DNA of 64,000 nt from Prevotella sp. E9-3 (lineage in GTDB: Bacteria > Bacteroidota > Bacteroidia > Bacteroidales > Bacteroidaceae). Within the stretch, counting starts at the first letter, position 1; every line of letters begins with the position of its first letter. Below are positions 52,467 through 60,941 of the stretch, piece after piece. The stretch spans positions 1,240,001-1,304,000 of the forward strand of contig NZ_CP091786.1 in assembly GCF_022024015.1 (NCBI RefSeq). The letters are read 5' to 3'. Position numbers and translations under genes: made by a program. Under the pieces are notes generated by a model, which was not told the DNA's origin, made no database searches, and was given only the letters and a program-made list of their open reading frames with translations.

Positions 52467-52721
52467 TTATTTCTTCGAAGCCTTACCGTAGCGGCTCATG
52501 AACTTGTCAACACGACCAGCGGTGTCAACGAGCTTGCTCTTACCAGTGTAGAAGGGGTGAGAGCTGCTTGAGATTTCAACTTTTACCACGGGGTAAGTTT
52601 CGCCTTCGAATTCCACTGTGTCGGTGGTTTTTGCTGTGGACTTCGTAAGGAACATATCGCCGTTAGACATGTCCTTGAACACGACGGGGCGATAGTTTTC
52701 GGGATGAATACCTTTTTTCAT
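52467..52721 (-). CDS. rpmE2: 50S ribosomal protein L31, type B
   Basis: An 84-residue protein beginning [20 protein letters not shown], ending in a basic tail. It lacks the zinc-binding Cys of type A L31, so it is the zinc-independent form; [20 protein letters not shown] is the family block. It has its own promoter and terminator between the two nuclease genes. Confidence 0.96.
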   Translation of the reverse strand: MKKGIHPENYRPVVFKDMSNGDMFLTKSTAKTTDTVEFEGETYPVVKVEISSSSHPFYTGKSKLVDTAGRVDKFMSRYGKASKK

Positions 52722-52794
52722 TTCTGTTTAAAATATTGAATTATACAAATGTTTTGCTATGAATGATTCTTATCAACTTCATGCTTTTGGGCTG

Positions 52795-52802
52795 CAAAGG
52801 TA
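52795..52802 (-). promoter_or_regulatory. -7 box for rpmE2
   Basis: TACCTTTG on the minus strand, 74 bp upstream of the ATG. Confidence 0.55.
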
Positions 52803-52878
52803 CAATTTTTTTTGTGAACCCCCAAATATTTATCCGAAAAATTGAATAAAGATAGGCTCTTGATTCTTTTTCCCCTTT

Positions 52879-54183
52879 TTATCGGGTTTGTGCCCTGAAC
52901 CATTGCTCTTTCACTTGCTCAACTGTTTGGGTCTCAACGCTCTGTTCAACATTATCCGGCAGATTGTGGAAGAAATTGATGCTGGTGAGCTGTTCCAGTT
53001 GACTGATGTTGACCACAAAGTCCGTCAAGGGCGTCTTTGTACCTATGCTTGCATGCTCCACCCAGAAGCCTAAAGCCGAATAACTGTTGCCGCTTTTCCC
53101 CAGCAGGGCCATAAAGAAGTATTTGGGCACCGGGATGGTCTCCTCGTCGTTGGAGATATAGCTGATGATCATATCCTCACTGTCTATGGTTCCGCCCTTG
53201 CACACGTAGAGCGTGTCGAACGCTTCTGCCCAGGTGCGCACCTGATCCTCCATTCTCGACCATATACCGGCGTTGAACGAGTGCGTTTGCGGCTGCATGT
53301 TGGTGAGGAAAAACGTCTGTGCATTGCACTCCTCAGCGCTCAGTCGGTCGGCCGAAGGGCAAATATGCCCATGGTCGTAGCCGTTGCCTTTGTAAGGATC
53401 GGCAGCGAACTGCAGGTTGTCCGGCAAGAAAAAGTCGTTGGGATAGGTGCTGCCCGAGCGGCTGGTGTTGGACTGCAGCACACTCTCGTACAGCTGGTAG
53501 CAGCTCCATCGCTGCGCCTTCTTTGACGTGTCCCATTCCACGGCGTAGTTGATGCCCGTTTCCATAGACACATCGTTCAGCTGTGCTTTGTGTATGATAA
53601 TTCGGGAGTTGCCATTCTCTTTGCTCTGAGGAAACTCCAAGCGTGATAACGCAGCCTGAAGCTCGGCAGGCGGAAGGATGGGGTTGAAGGCCTTGCGTAT
53701 GGTGAGATAATTGCCAGTTTCGTATTCAAGCGTACTTCCCTTATAGTTGACCACCTTTCCGCAAACCACCACCGTGTCGCCGATATGCAGGTCGGATACA
53801 GAAGTGGCTCTGGCGCCATTGAGCAGTTTGCCGCGATATACATACATCTGTTTGCTGCCCATGGCCGTGTCGGAGATGTAGTAAGTGATATTACCATACT
53901 GAGAACTGGCTTCTTTTATCTTGCTTACTACACCTTGTGTATATACTTCAGCCCCCTCGGCCAGATAGGCGTCGGCCCCCAAACTGGCGCACGCATCCAG
54001 AAGCTCGGTCACAGTAAAGGGTGCATCCTTGCTCCCTTTGTTATGATGCAAAAAGTCGATGCTGCTGATCTCACTGGTCTTGAACAGATACTTCTCGCCA
54101 TTGGAGAGGTTGATTTGCAAGGCAGTCTGGGCCTGAACTACTAAAGATGCAATAAGAGTGAGTGTTAGTAGAATCTTTTTCAT
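52879..54183 (-). CDS. secreted NUC1-family nuclease with an N-terminal OB-fold-like domain
   Basis: A 434-residue protein with a signal peptide ending VVQAQ (about 1-20). Residues 60-175 (VYTQGVVSKIKEASSQYGNI, YRGKLLNG, GDTVVVCGKVVNYKGSTLEY) look like an OB-fold nucleic-acid-binding module of the kind found in YhcR-type nucleases. The NUC1 domain follows (about 190-430), with DHGHICPSADR and FFLTNMQPQTHSFN as in its paralogue at 51452. The start at 54183 is chosen because a TAnnTTTG box lies just upstream; a longer in-frame ATG at 54246 lies before that box. Confidence 0.88.
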   Translation of the reverse strand: MKKILLTLTLIASLVVQAQTALQINLSNGEKYLFKTSEISSIDFLHHNKGSKDAPFTVTELLDACASLGADAYLAEGAEVYTQGVVSKIKEASSQYGNITYYISDTAMGSKQMYVYRGKLLNGARATSVSDLHIGDTVVVCGKVVNYKGSTLEYETGNYLTIRKAFNPILPPAELQAALSRLEFPQSKENGNSRIIIHKAQLNDVSMETGINYAVEWDTSKKAQRWSCYQLYESVLQSNTSRSGSTYPNDFFLPDNLQFAADPYKGNGYDHGHICPSADRLSAEECNAQTFFLTNMQPQTHSFNAGIWSRMEDQVRTWAEAFDTLYVCKGGTIDSEDMIISYISNDEETIPVPKYFFMALLGKSGNSYSALGFWVEHASIGTKTPLTDFVVNISQLEQLTSINFFHNLPDNVEQSVETQTVEQVKEQWFRAQTR

Positions 54184-54204
54184 AACGGATATCTTTTTGT
54201 TTTT

Positions 54205-54212
54205 GCAAAGAT
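54205..54212 (-). promoter_or_regulatory. -7 box for the OB-NUC1 nuclease
   Basis: TATCTTTG on the minus strand, 22 bp before the ATG at 54183. Confidence 0.55.
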
Positions 54213-54357
54213 AGATATTTTTTCTGAAATATTCGTCATTCATCATTCATAATTTATATTTTACATTTTTTGTTATTATCATATTGATTCATAAGATGAT
54301 AAGTGTTGGCAAGAAATAGAATAAATTCTATACTTTAATAGTTGAATGGCTGGAACA

Positions 54358-54415
54358 AATTATAGCTATAATTTTTTGAATTTTAGCTATAATTCCAGCA
54401 ATTATAGCTATAATT
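54358..54415. repeat. array A2: three 16-bp palindromes at 21-bp spacing
   Basis: AATTATAGCTATAATT occurs at 54358-54373 and 54400-54415, with the variant AATTTTAGCTATAATT at 54379-54394. The spacing of 21 bp and the left flank GGCTGGAACA match array A1 at 5866. It lies about 100 bp upstream of the promoter of the structured RNA and 170 bp upstream of the nuclease gene start on the other strand. Confidence 0.85.
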
Positions 54416-54516
54416 TATTTCAGCGCGCTTCATTTTAACCTCCCAAATAATAAGAACTGTTGTTCAATAAGATTCAAAAAAGACCTGTTTCTTTTGGTTT
54501 TTCAATTGGTTTGCAC

Positions 54517-54524
54517 TACCTTTG
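54517..54524 (+). promoter_or_regulatory. -7 box for the structured RNA
   Basis: TACCTTTG matches TAnnTTTG; a TTG lies about 21 bp upstream at 54494. It predicts a transcript starting near 54530. Confidence 0.6.
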
Positions 54525-54529
54525 CAAAT

Positions 54530-54880
54530 GCTATCTGCCCATATATGCTGTGATGCACATTGAGGTGTGCGGAGTAATAGGGTGGGGCACTACATATTAG
54601 AAGGCGTTACTGACGCTTTGTTTTTGGATCCATCGAAACTTCCACAAATCGAATTAGTAATCCAAGACAAATGCAAGGGTAACTCCACGGGGTGTAGTAT
54701 ATACTCTCCGTAGTGTGCTGCGAGGGCTAATCATGTCCTCACAAGCACACTTTACGGTGTCTATATACTTCAACGTGGGTGTTTACTCTGTTTGTTCTTA
54801 TTACTAAGGCTGTGGAAGGCCTCGATGGATGGAACAAGCAGATGTTAAGCACCCACACTTTTATTATGTAGTACCCAATT
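54530..54880 (+). ncRNA. large structured RNA of unknown family upstream of the RM genes
   Basis: No convincing ORF is seen. Nested pairings, read by eye: P1 54585-54596/54865-54876 (11 pairs, one C.A mismatch); P2 54628-54636/54822-54830 (9 of 9) and 54639-54646/54811-54818 (8 of 8); P3 54654-54661/54800-54807 (8 of 8); P4 54677-54682/54783-54788 and 54685-54689/54774-54778; P5 54696-54703/54762-54769 (8 of 8); P6 54708-54712/54753-54757 and 54713-54719/54744-54750; P7 54722-54725/54737-54740. Smaller hairpins lie at 54555-54570 and 54604-54615. An alternative GTGGGTG/CACCCAC pairing (54775/54850) before TTTTATT could act as terminator. It shows no tmRNA, RNase P, 6S or SRP hallmarks, and no reverse transcriptase is nearby. 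It may be a free RNA or a leader of the methyltransferase gene. Confidence 0.75.
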
Positions 54881-54934
54881 GAAAATTTAACCAATCTGAC
54901 TTTGGGTGTTTGTCAGACCATTGACTGCTGACTG

Positions 54935-56809
54935 ATGCCTGAAAAAGCGGTAGATATACTTGAAAACGATTTCTCGCCAGAGATTTTGGCTCAAATACTT
55001 CGCGACCATACAACGGGAAGGAATATTCTTTGGTGTACCCACGATTATGAATCGAAAGGAGATGGCTATCAATATTCCGACGAAATACGACGCGAGTTGA
55101 TTACGGGAGAGCATGGAACCATCATCCGTCCACGTGTTCTGAAGTCGAAAGAGGAACAGTCGGACAGGGTCAAAGATATGGCTGAGGTGTTTACGCCGTC
55201 TTGGGTAGTAAAGATGATGGTGGACTATGTCAGCATTGAAGTCAATACACTCTCTCTGGAGCTTACTTGCGGCGAAGCCCCCTTCCTTGTTTCCCGCTAC
55301 GATGCTACTACGGGCGAACCGATTGACATTAATGAGCGCGTTGGCTTACTCGATAACAAGCTTCGAATGGTGAACGAGCAGCAACTTAGCAATGACGAAT
55401 GGCTTACACAGGTTCGACAGGCCTTCCGAACAACCTACGGATACGAGTGGCAGGGTGATAGTCTGCTGTTGGCTCGTGAAAATTTGTTCTGCACCTTTGT
55501 TGACTATTACGAGGCACGTTTCGGTTCCGCACCTGAGAACACGCTATTGCAGGAGTTTGCTGAAATTATTTCCTGGAACATTTGGCAGATGGACGGACTG
55601 ACTTATTGCATACCGCGGGAGAAAAAGGAAGAGGCACCGCAGACTCAACTTTCTCTTTTTGATGAAACGCCCTCAGAAGCGCCTGCTTCTCTGTGCATTA
55701 TTAAGGACTGGCAGACGGGAAAAACCATAAAAGTAATCGATATTAAAAGAAAACAAACTAAAAACCAAGATATTATGAAGTTCGATGTAATAATTGGGAA
55801 TCCTCCGTATCAGGAGGAAACCGTGGGTGAACAGGAATCAATGCAACCACCCGTTTATCATTATTTCATAGACGAGGCATATAAGCTTTCTTATATCGTT
55901 GAGCTTATTCATCCTGCAAGATTCCTTTTTGATGCAGGTGCTACACCACATACATGGAATATGAAAATGCTTAATGATACACATTTAAAAACATTATGGT
56001 ATGAAGAAAATGGTAAAAATGTATTCCCCAATCAAGACATAAAGGCAGGTGTTGTATGCACATATCATAATGCAAAAGTCGAGTTTGGTGCAATTGAAAT
56101 TTTTACCAAATATCCTGAGTTAAACACTATCATCCATAAAGTTAAAAGCAAGGATGGTTTTAGTAGCATGTCTTCAATTGTGGTTACGCGCACAGCATAC
56201 AGATTCACCGATGTAATGCATAAAGAACATCCTGAAGCAGAGTCTCAGTTAAGTAAAGGGCATGCATATGATGTGTCAACCAATATTTTCGAGAGATTAC
56301 CACAAGTATTCTATTCAAGTAAGCCAGCTGATGGTAAAGATTATATAGGTATATATGGTAGAACAGAAAATGAAAGAGCAATAATGTATGTAAGGAGAGA
56401 CTATATAAAGCATGTATCTAACTTAGATAGTTACAAGATATTTCTTCCCAAAGCCAGTGGCACTGGCATCTTTGGCGAAGCAATAACTGTTCCTGTAATA
56501 GGCGATAAAGCAGTTGGCAACACGGAGACGTTTATAAGTATAGGCAATTTTGAGGATAGGGCTCAGGCTGAGAATTGCAAACATTATGTTTGCTCCAAAT
56601 TTGCAAGGACACTTTTAAATGTACTGAAAACGACTCAAGATATAACACCTCAAAAGTGGAAGTATGTCCCTCTCCAAGACTTCACCCCTTCTTCCGACAT
56701 CGACTGGAGCAAGAGTATTGCGGAGATAGACGAGCAACTGTTCGACAAATACGGCTTGGACGAGCAGGAGCGAAACTTTATAAGGACAAAAGTAAAGGAA
56801 ATGGTATGA
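54935..56809 (+). CDS. Eco57I-type N6-adenine DNA methyltransferase of a restriction-modification system
   Basis: A 624-residue protein. Motif X is AEVFTPSWVVKMMVDY (83-98), the SAM-binding motif I is LELTCGEAPFLVSRYD (108-123) in the form used by this Eco57I subfamily, and catalytic motif IV is NPPY at 289-292. The target recognition region probably lies between about 310 and 560. That segment (about 55870-56560) is visibly richer in A+T than the flanks, which suggests exchange of the specificity domain. The partner helicase-nuclease gene is 57426-60725. The ATG used is preceded by an in-frame stop seven bases upstream, so the start is close to certain unless CTG is used. Confidence 0.85.
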   Translation: MPEKAVDILENDFSPEILAQILRDHTTGRNILWCTHDYESKGDGYQYSDEIRRELITGEHGTIIRPRVLKSKEEQSDRVKDMAEVFTPSWVVKMMVDYVSIEVNTLSLELTCGEAPFLVSRYDATTGEPIDINERVGLLDNKLRMVNEQQLSNDEWLTQVRQAFRTTYGYEWQGDSLLLARENLFCTFVDYYEARFGSAPENTLLQEFAEIISWNIWQMDGLTYCIPREKKEEAPQTQLSLFDETPSEAPASLCIIKDWQTGKTIKVIDIKRKQTKNQDIMKFDVIIGNPPYQEETVGEQESMQPPVYHYFIDEAYKLSYIVELIHPARFLFDAGATPHTWNMKMLNDTHLKTLWYEENGKNVFPNQDIKAGVVCTYHNAKVEFGAIEIFTKYPELNTIIHKVKSKDGFSSMSSIVVTRTAYRFTDVMHKEHPEAESQLSKGHAYDVSTNIFERLPQVFYSSKPADGKDYIGIYGRTENERAIMYVRRDYIKHVSNLDSYKIFLPKASGTGIFGEAITVPVIGDKAVGNTETFISIGNFEDRAQAENCKHYVCSKFARTLLNVLKTTQDITPQKWKYVPLQDFTPSSDIDWSKSIAEIDEQLFDKYGLDEQERNFIRTKVKEMV

Positions 56810-56817
56810 TGGGGGAA

Positions 56818-57090
56818 CTATTTGTCATCGTAATGCCCGTAGGCCCTAAGTACCAGCACCAATATGGCATCGTCGAAGATTCGGTACACCAAGCGGTGCT
56901 TCTTAGTGATGTGCCTGCTCCAACGTCCTTGCGGCTCACCCTTCAGAGGCTCTGGGTGGCCGGTTCCCGTTTGGGGATGCTCCATAAGTTCAAGAAGCAT
57001 TTTTGTCATCTTTTGAAATGCTTTTGGCTCATGGCGCTTCAGTTGCTGCATTTCCAACTTTGCCTCATCGGTGTATTCAAGCTTATACAT
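56818..57090 (-). CDS. YoeB/Txe-family mRNA interferase toxin
   Basis: A 90-residue protein. The family pattern is clear: YTDEAKLEMQQLKR start, GHPEPLKG with catalytic Glu47, WSRHITKKHRLVYRI (basic residues including Arg66) and the terminal RAYGHYDDK with His86. YoeB toxins cut mRNA at the ribosome A site. The antitoxin gene ends five bases upstream, as in classical TA operons. The pair is encoded opposite to the flanking RM genes and fills the gap between them; its stop lies nine bases from the methyltransferase stop. Confidence 0.93.
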   Translation of the reverse strand: MYKLEYTDEAKLEMQQLKRHEPKAFQKMTKMLLELMEHPQTGTGHPEPLKGEPQGRWSRHITKKHRLVYRIFDDAILVLVLRAYGHYDDK

Positions 57091-57095
57091 GGAGG

Positions 57096-57344
57096 TCAGA
57101 GGCTGTTAAGGAAACTGTGCAATTCTTCTGCAGAGTTTATACGATGTGTTTTTCCCTGCTTATATTCCTCTTCTCCACGCTTAAGGCTTTCAAAAAACTC
57201 ATCACGGGAAACAAGCGTCGGGTCAGCCTGCTTCTCTGCAACAAGTTTGCGCAGATATTTAGCGGTTCGCTTCAGCAGATTCTCGTCTTCGGCAATAATG
57301 CTCATGTTGCGGAGAATCTCGGCATTCATTTGTATTGCAGTCAT
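57096..57344 (-). CDS. antitoxin of the YoeB-type toxin
   Basis: An 82-residue protein beginning MTAIQMNAEILRNMSIIAED. The mainly helical, charged sequence (NLLKRTAKYLRKLVAEK, DEFFESLKRGEEEYKQGK) fits the Bacteroidales antitoxins that accompany YoeB/RelE toxins; the N-terminal strand-helix likely dimerises and binds DNA while the tail wraps the toxin. The ATG at 57344 is used since a promoter box lies 25 bp upstream; a longer open frame reaches back into the helicase gene but has no support. Confidence 0.82.
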   Translation of the reverse strand: MTAIQMNAEILRNMSIIAEDENLLKRTAKYLRKLVAEKQADPTLVSRDEFFESLKRGEEEYKQGKTHRINSAEELHSFLNSL

Positions 57345-57367
57345 ACCAATATTATAATTGTTTGCTG

Positions 57368-57375
57368 CAAAATTA
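57368..57375 (-). promoter_or_regulatory. -7 box for the toxin-antitoxin operon
   Basis: TAATTTTG on the minus strand, 24 bp before the antitoxin ATG. It sits in the 81-bp divergent gap shared with the helicase gene start. Confidence 0.55.
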
Positions 57376-57425
57376 GGTAAATTCCCCGAAACCACAAACA
57401 AAAATGAAAAAAAACTTATCATTAT

Positions 57426-60400
57426 ATGATGGACGCAACGAGGATTCATAGCTTCAATAGCTTCGTCAGGATGATGTATGCCTACAGCACGCCTGAAATA
57501 GCACGCCATAATGGGTGGCTGAAAATCGGTGACACGGAGCAGGGTGTGCACAAGCGCATCAAGCAGCAGACGCATACTGCTGACGTCAAGTTTAAACTGG
57601 AATGGAAGGACATCGCCATGTATCGTGATGACTGCACCTATTTCCGCGACCATGACTTCCACGACTACCTGACGGAATACAAAGGTATTGAGCGCAACGA
57701 CCATACCGAATGGTTCCGTATAGATGGTCAGGAACTGAGACGGTGTTTCGAGGAGTTTGTAAGCCGTGATTATCAACAAAAGGGGCTGCACTACAGCTAT
57801 AAATTGCGTGATGAACAGCAGCAGGCCGTAGAGAAAACACTTGGTTATCTGGAGTCCAATAATGGCGAAGGCAAGTTCTTGTGGAATGCTAAGCCGCGCT
57901 TTGGCAAGACCCTCACTGCATACGAATTAATAAAGCAGATGAAGGCTAAGAACGTTCTAATAGTTACTAATCGCCCGTCAATAGCCAACTCATGGTGCGA
58001 TGACTATGAGAAATACTTGGCCGGACAGTCTGGCTACCGCTTTGTGAGTGACAACGAATCGTTACAAGGTCGGCAAGGTGTGATGACCAGAGATATGTTA
58101 TTAAAGTGGCTCCCCAAACGCGATGAGAACTTCGCAGGTCAGATAAGTTTTGAAAGTCTTCAAGGTCTGAAAGGCTCCGTCTATTTCGGTGGCAACTATG
58201 ACAAACTGAAATGGGTCAAGGAATTGAAATGGGACATGTTGATTGTGGACGAGAGCCATGAGGGAGTGGACACCATGCGTACTGATCGTGCCTTCAACAG
58301 TATCCAGCGCAAGTTTACACTATATCTCAGCGGCACGCCCTTCAAGGCCATCGCATCGGGAGAGTTTAGCGACCACCAGATATTCAACTGGAGTTATGCC
58401 GATGAGCAGGAGGCCAAGGAAAATTGGGTAAGCGATAACCATAATCCGTATGAAAACATGCCTCGACTGAACCTTTTCACCTATCGTATGAGCGACATCG
58501 TGCGCGAACAGGTGAAGCAAGGTATGAACTTGGATGAGGAAGGGACAATTGACTATGCTTTCGACTTGAACGAATTTTTCAGAACCAAAGAAGACGGCAC
58601 GTTTGAGCATGAGGCAGACGTGCGCAAATTTCTCCGTGCGTTGACTACACAAGAAAAATTTCCTTTTTCAACGGAAGAACTTAAAAAAGAGATGGCTCAT
58701 ACCTTCTGGTTGTTTAACCGCGTTGCCAGTGCCAAAGCGATGGCTCGCCTGCTTAAGGAAAACGACTCTCCTTTTGCGGACTACGAAGTGGTGATTGCAG
58801 CAGGCGACGGTTCGATAGATGATAACACAGAGACCGTAAGAGCCTACAACCGGGTGAAAGAAGCCATTAGGACCCACGAAAAGACTATCACGCTGAGTGT
58901 AACCCAACTGACCACAGGTGTTACCATTCCTGAGTGGAGCGGCGTGCTGATGCTATGCAATATGCAGAGTGCCCAGCTATATATGCAGGCTGCTTTCAGA
59001 GCGCAGAACCCATACGAATACTCAGACGAAGGAAAAATCGTGAGAAAGGACAATGCCTATGTATTCGACTTCGACCCAGCAAGAACGCTGATGCTTTACG
59101 ACGAGTTTGCCAATAATCTCAAGAAGGGTACAGCCGGAGGCAATGGCACAACAGAGGAACGACAGCAGAACATCAAACAGCTGCTAAACTTCTTCCCCGT
59201 CATAGCTGAAGACGATGAGGGAAGAATGATGCAGATTGATGAACGTCAGGTGCTAAGCATCCCGAGGAAAATAAAATGTGAAGAGGTGGTAAAGCGTGGC
59301 TTTATGAGTAATCTGCTATTTAGGAACATTGCCAATATCTTCAGCGCCCCGTTAATAGTGGGTGAGATTCTGAAGAAGTTGGATAAAGCACATGAAGAGC
59401 GGGGACATAACACAAATACAGACCTTGACGAAGCATGTGATGTGAGTGTTGACGATAATGGTGAAGTTGCTATCCCGACAGAGGTCATCATTGGCCAGGA
59501 ACAACAGATTTTTGGCGACAAGCTCTATCAAACCTTCGAAGATATAGAAGCTGAGATACCAGTGGCGGCTGAAAGTGCCGACCAAGTGCTGACGGCCATT
59601 GATCAGGTTAGCAATAGCCTGAAGACTGCCGTTGAACAGAGCATCATCAGGCCTGCATCAGAAGAATACGAACTTTCGCAAGCCCAGACGAAGCGTATAG
59701 TCAGAGATTCACAGAAAGAACTGGAAATTAAGATAGAGAAGATAAAGGGTGATTTTGAACAGCAACGTAAGATAGCAGAAGTTAAGCATGAAGAGGCTCG
59801 CAGACTGGCAACCACTGAACAAGAGTTGGAGGCTGCTGACAAGACCTTGCGTCAAGAAATGGAACAGGTCATGAAAGTTGTGAACGATGCCATCAAAGAG
59901 ACCACCAATGACATCATCAACAACAAACCCAAAGAAGTCATAGAACGTATTGAGAAGGACAAGGAGGAACGGAAGAAAGCCAGTGTGGAGGATGAAGTCC
60001 GAGCACATTTGCGTGGCTTTGCCCGTACCATTCCCAGTTTCATCATGGCTTATGATGAGGGAGACCTGACACTCAACAACTTTGACAAGGACATTGAGGA
60101 CGATGTGTTCAAAGAGGTAACCAGTATTACCCTTGACGAATTCCGCTTCCTGCGCGATGGCGGTGATTATGATGAGAATGGAATAACGAAACATTTCAAC
60201 GGGCATCTGTTCGATGAAGTGGTGTTTGACGATGCAATTGCGGAGTTCCGTAAGAAAAGACAGGAACTTGCTAACTATTTCGATGAGTCGCAGAAAGAGG
60301 ATATCTTCGATTACATTCCACCACAGAAGACAAATCAGATTTATACGCCCAAATGGGTAGTAAAAAAGATGGTTGACTTATTAGAACAGGAGAATCCACA

Positions 60401-60725
60401 TATCTTCGAAGAACCTCAGAAGACTTTTGCTGACTTATATATGAAGTCTGGACTGTATATTACGGAGATTGTACGCAGATTATATAATAATGAAGTAATG
60501 CAACGCCAAATTCCAGATGATCATGAGCGTATTCAGCATATATTAAAGCATCAGGTTTATGGTTTTGCACCAACACGTATAATTTTTCTTATTGCAACTC
60601 GCTATATTCTCGGCTTTGATCCATCGTTTGAGCAAGAAAAAAGTAATTTTCGACAGGTCGATACCGTCCCCTATGCCAAAGAAGGGCGGATAAAGGAACT
60701 CATAGAGAAGGAATTCGGAACGTGA
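57426..60725 (+). CDS. GIY-YIG-like nuclease/DEAD-box helicase protein, restriction partner of the methyltransferase
   Basis: A 1099-residue protein. Residues 17-47 (MYAYSTPE, NGWLKIGDTEQGVHKRIKQQ) fit the T5orf172/GIY-YIG nuclease start. A superfamily 2 helicase follows: Walker A PRFGKTLTAYELI (about 156-168), DESH box (LIVDESHEG, about 271), SGTPFKAIA, and C-terminal motif TQLTTGVTIPEW (about 495) with MQAAFRAQNP. A long coiled coil spans about 755-850. The C-terminus (about 970-1099) again has a motif X-like TPKWVVKKMVD and a motif I-like FADLYMKSGLYITEIVRRLY, but no NPPY, i.e. half a methyltransferase. It likely cuts unmodified DNA in an ATP-dependent way. Confidence 0.83.
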   Translation: MMDATRIHSFNSFVRMMYAYSTPEIARHNGWLKIGDTEQGVHKRIKQQTHTADVKFKLEWKDIAMYRDDCTYFRDHDFHDYLTEYKGIERNDHTEWFRIDGQELRRCFEEFVSRDYQQKGLHYSYKLRDEQQQAVEKTLGYLESNNGEGKFLWNAKPRFGKTLTAYELIKQMKAKNVLIVTNRPSIANSWCDDYEKYLAGQSGYRFVSDNESLQGRQGVMTRDMLLKWLPKRDENFAGQISFESLQGLKGSVYFGGNYDKLKWVKELKWDMLIVDESHEGVDTMRTDRAFNSIQRKFTLYLSGTPFKAIASGEFSDHQIFNWSYADEQEAKENWVSDNHNPYENMPRLNLFTYRMSDIVREQVKQGMNLDEEGTIDYAFDLNEFFRTKEDGTFEHEADVRKFLRALTTQEKFPFSTEELKKEMAHTFWLFNRVASAKAMARLLKENDSPFADYEVVIAAGDGSIDDNTETVRAYNRVKEAIRTHEKTITLSVTQLTTGVTIPEWSGVLMLCNMQSAQLYMQAAFRAQNPYEYSDEGKIVRKDNAYVFDFDPARTLMLYDEFANNLKKGTAGGNGTTEERQQNIKQLLNFFPVIAEDDEGRMMQIDERQVLSIPRKIKCEEVVKRGFMSNLLFRNIANIFSAPLIVGEILKKLDKAHEERGHNTNTDLDEACDVSVDDNGEVAIPTEVIIGQEQQIFGDKLYQTFEDIEAEIPVAAESADQVLTAIDQVSNSLKTAVEQSIIRPASEEYELSQAQTKRIVRDSQKELEIKIEKIKGDFEQQRKIAEVKHEEARRLATTEQELEAADKTLRQEMEQVMKVVNDAIKETTNDIINNKPKEVIERIEKDKEERKKASVEDEVRAHLRGFARTIPSFIMAYDEGDLTLNNFDKDIEDDVFKEVTSITLDEFRFLRDGGDYDENGITKHFNGHLFDEVVFDDAIAEFRKKRQELANYFDESQKEDIFDYIPPQKTNQIYTPKWVVKKMVDLLEQENPHIFEEPQKTFADLYMKSGLYITEIVRRLYNNEVMQRQIPDDHERIQHILKHQVYGFAPTRIIFLIATRYILGFDPSFEQEKSNFRQVDTVPYAKEGRIKELIEKEFGT

Positions 60726-60941
60726 TTGTGAGGGTGACTTCGACTAGAAAAAGTCAGTGTTACCATTCCTGTCAGAGACAGACAATTGCTTCAGGAACTT
60801 GTGCGCAAGTTCGGTTGGGCATGTGTTCTTTAAACAGAGCACAACAGCAATGGGCCACAATGAAAAGGGGGGATAGGTGTTTATCTCACCGCAAATTTGA
60901 TATTTTTTTTGTAAAAGAGTGTGTTCCAAACAATTTTTTAT

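Noticed and set aside
54530..54880. Retron or diversity-generating element reading of the structured RNA
   Set aside because: A long central hairpin and outer complementary ends recall msr-msd, but no reverse transcriptase lies nearby and the multi-helix nesting is unlike known retron RNAs.
57345..57791. N-terminal extension of the antitoxin frame to 57791
   Set aside because: It lies antisense in the helicase gene; the promoter box at 57368 and the family pattern place the start at 57344.
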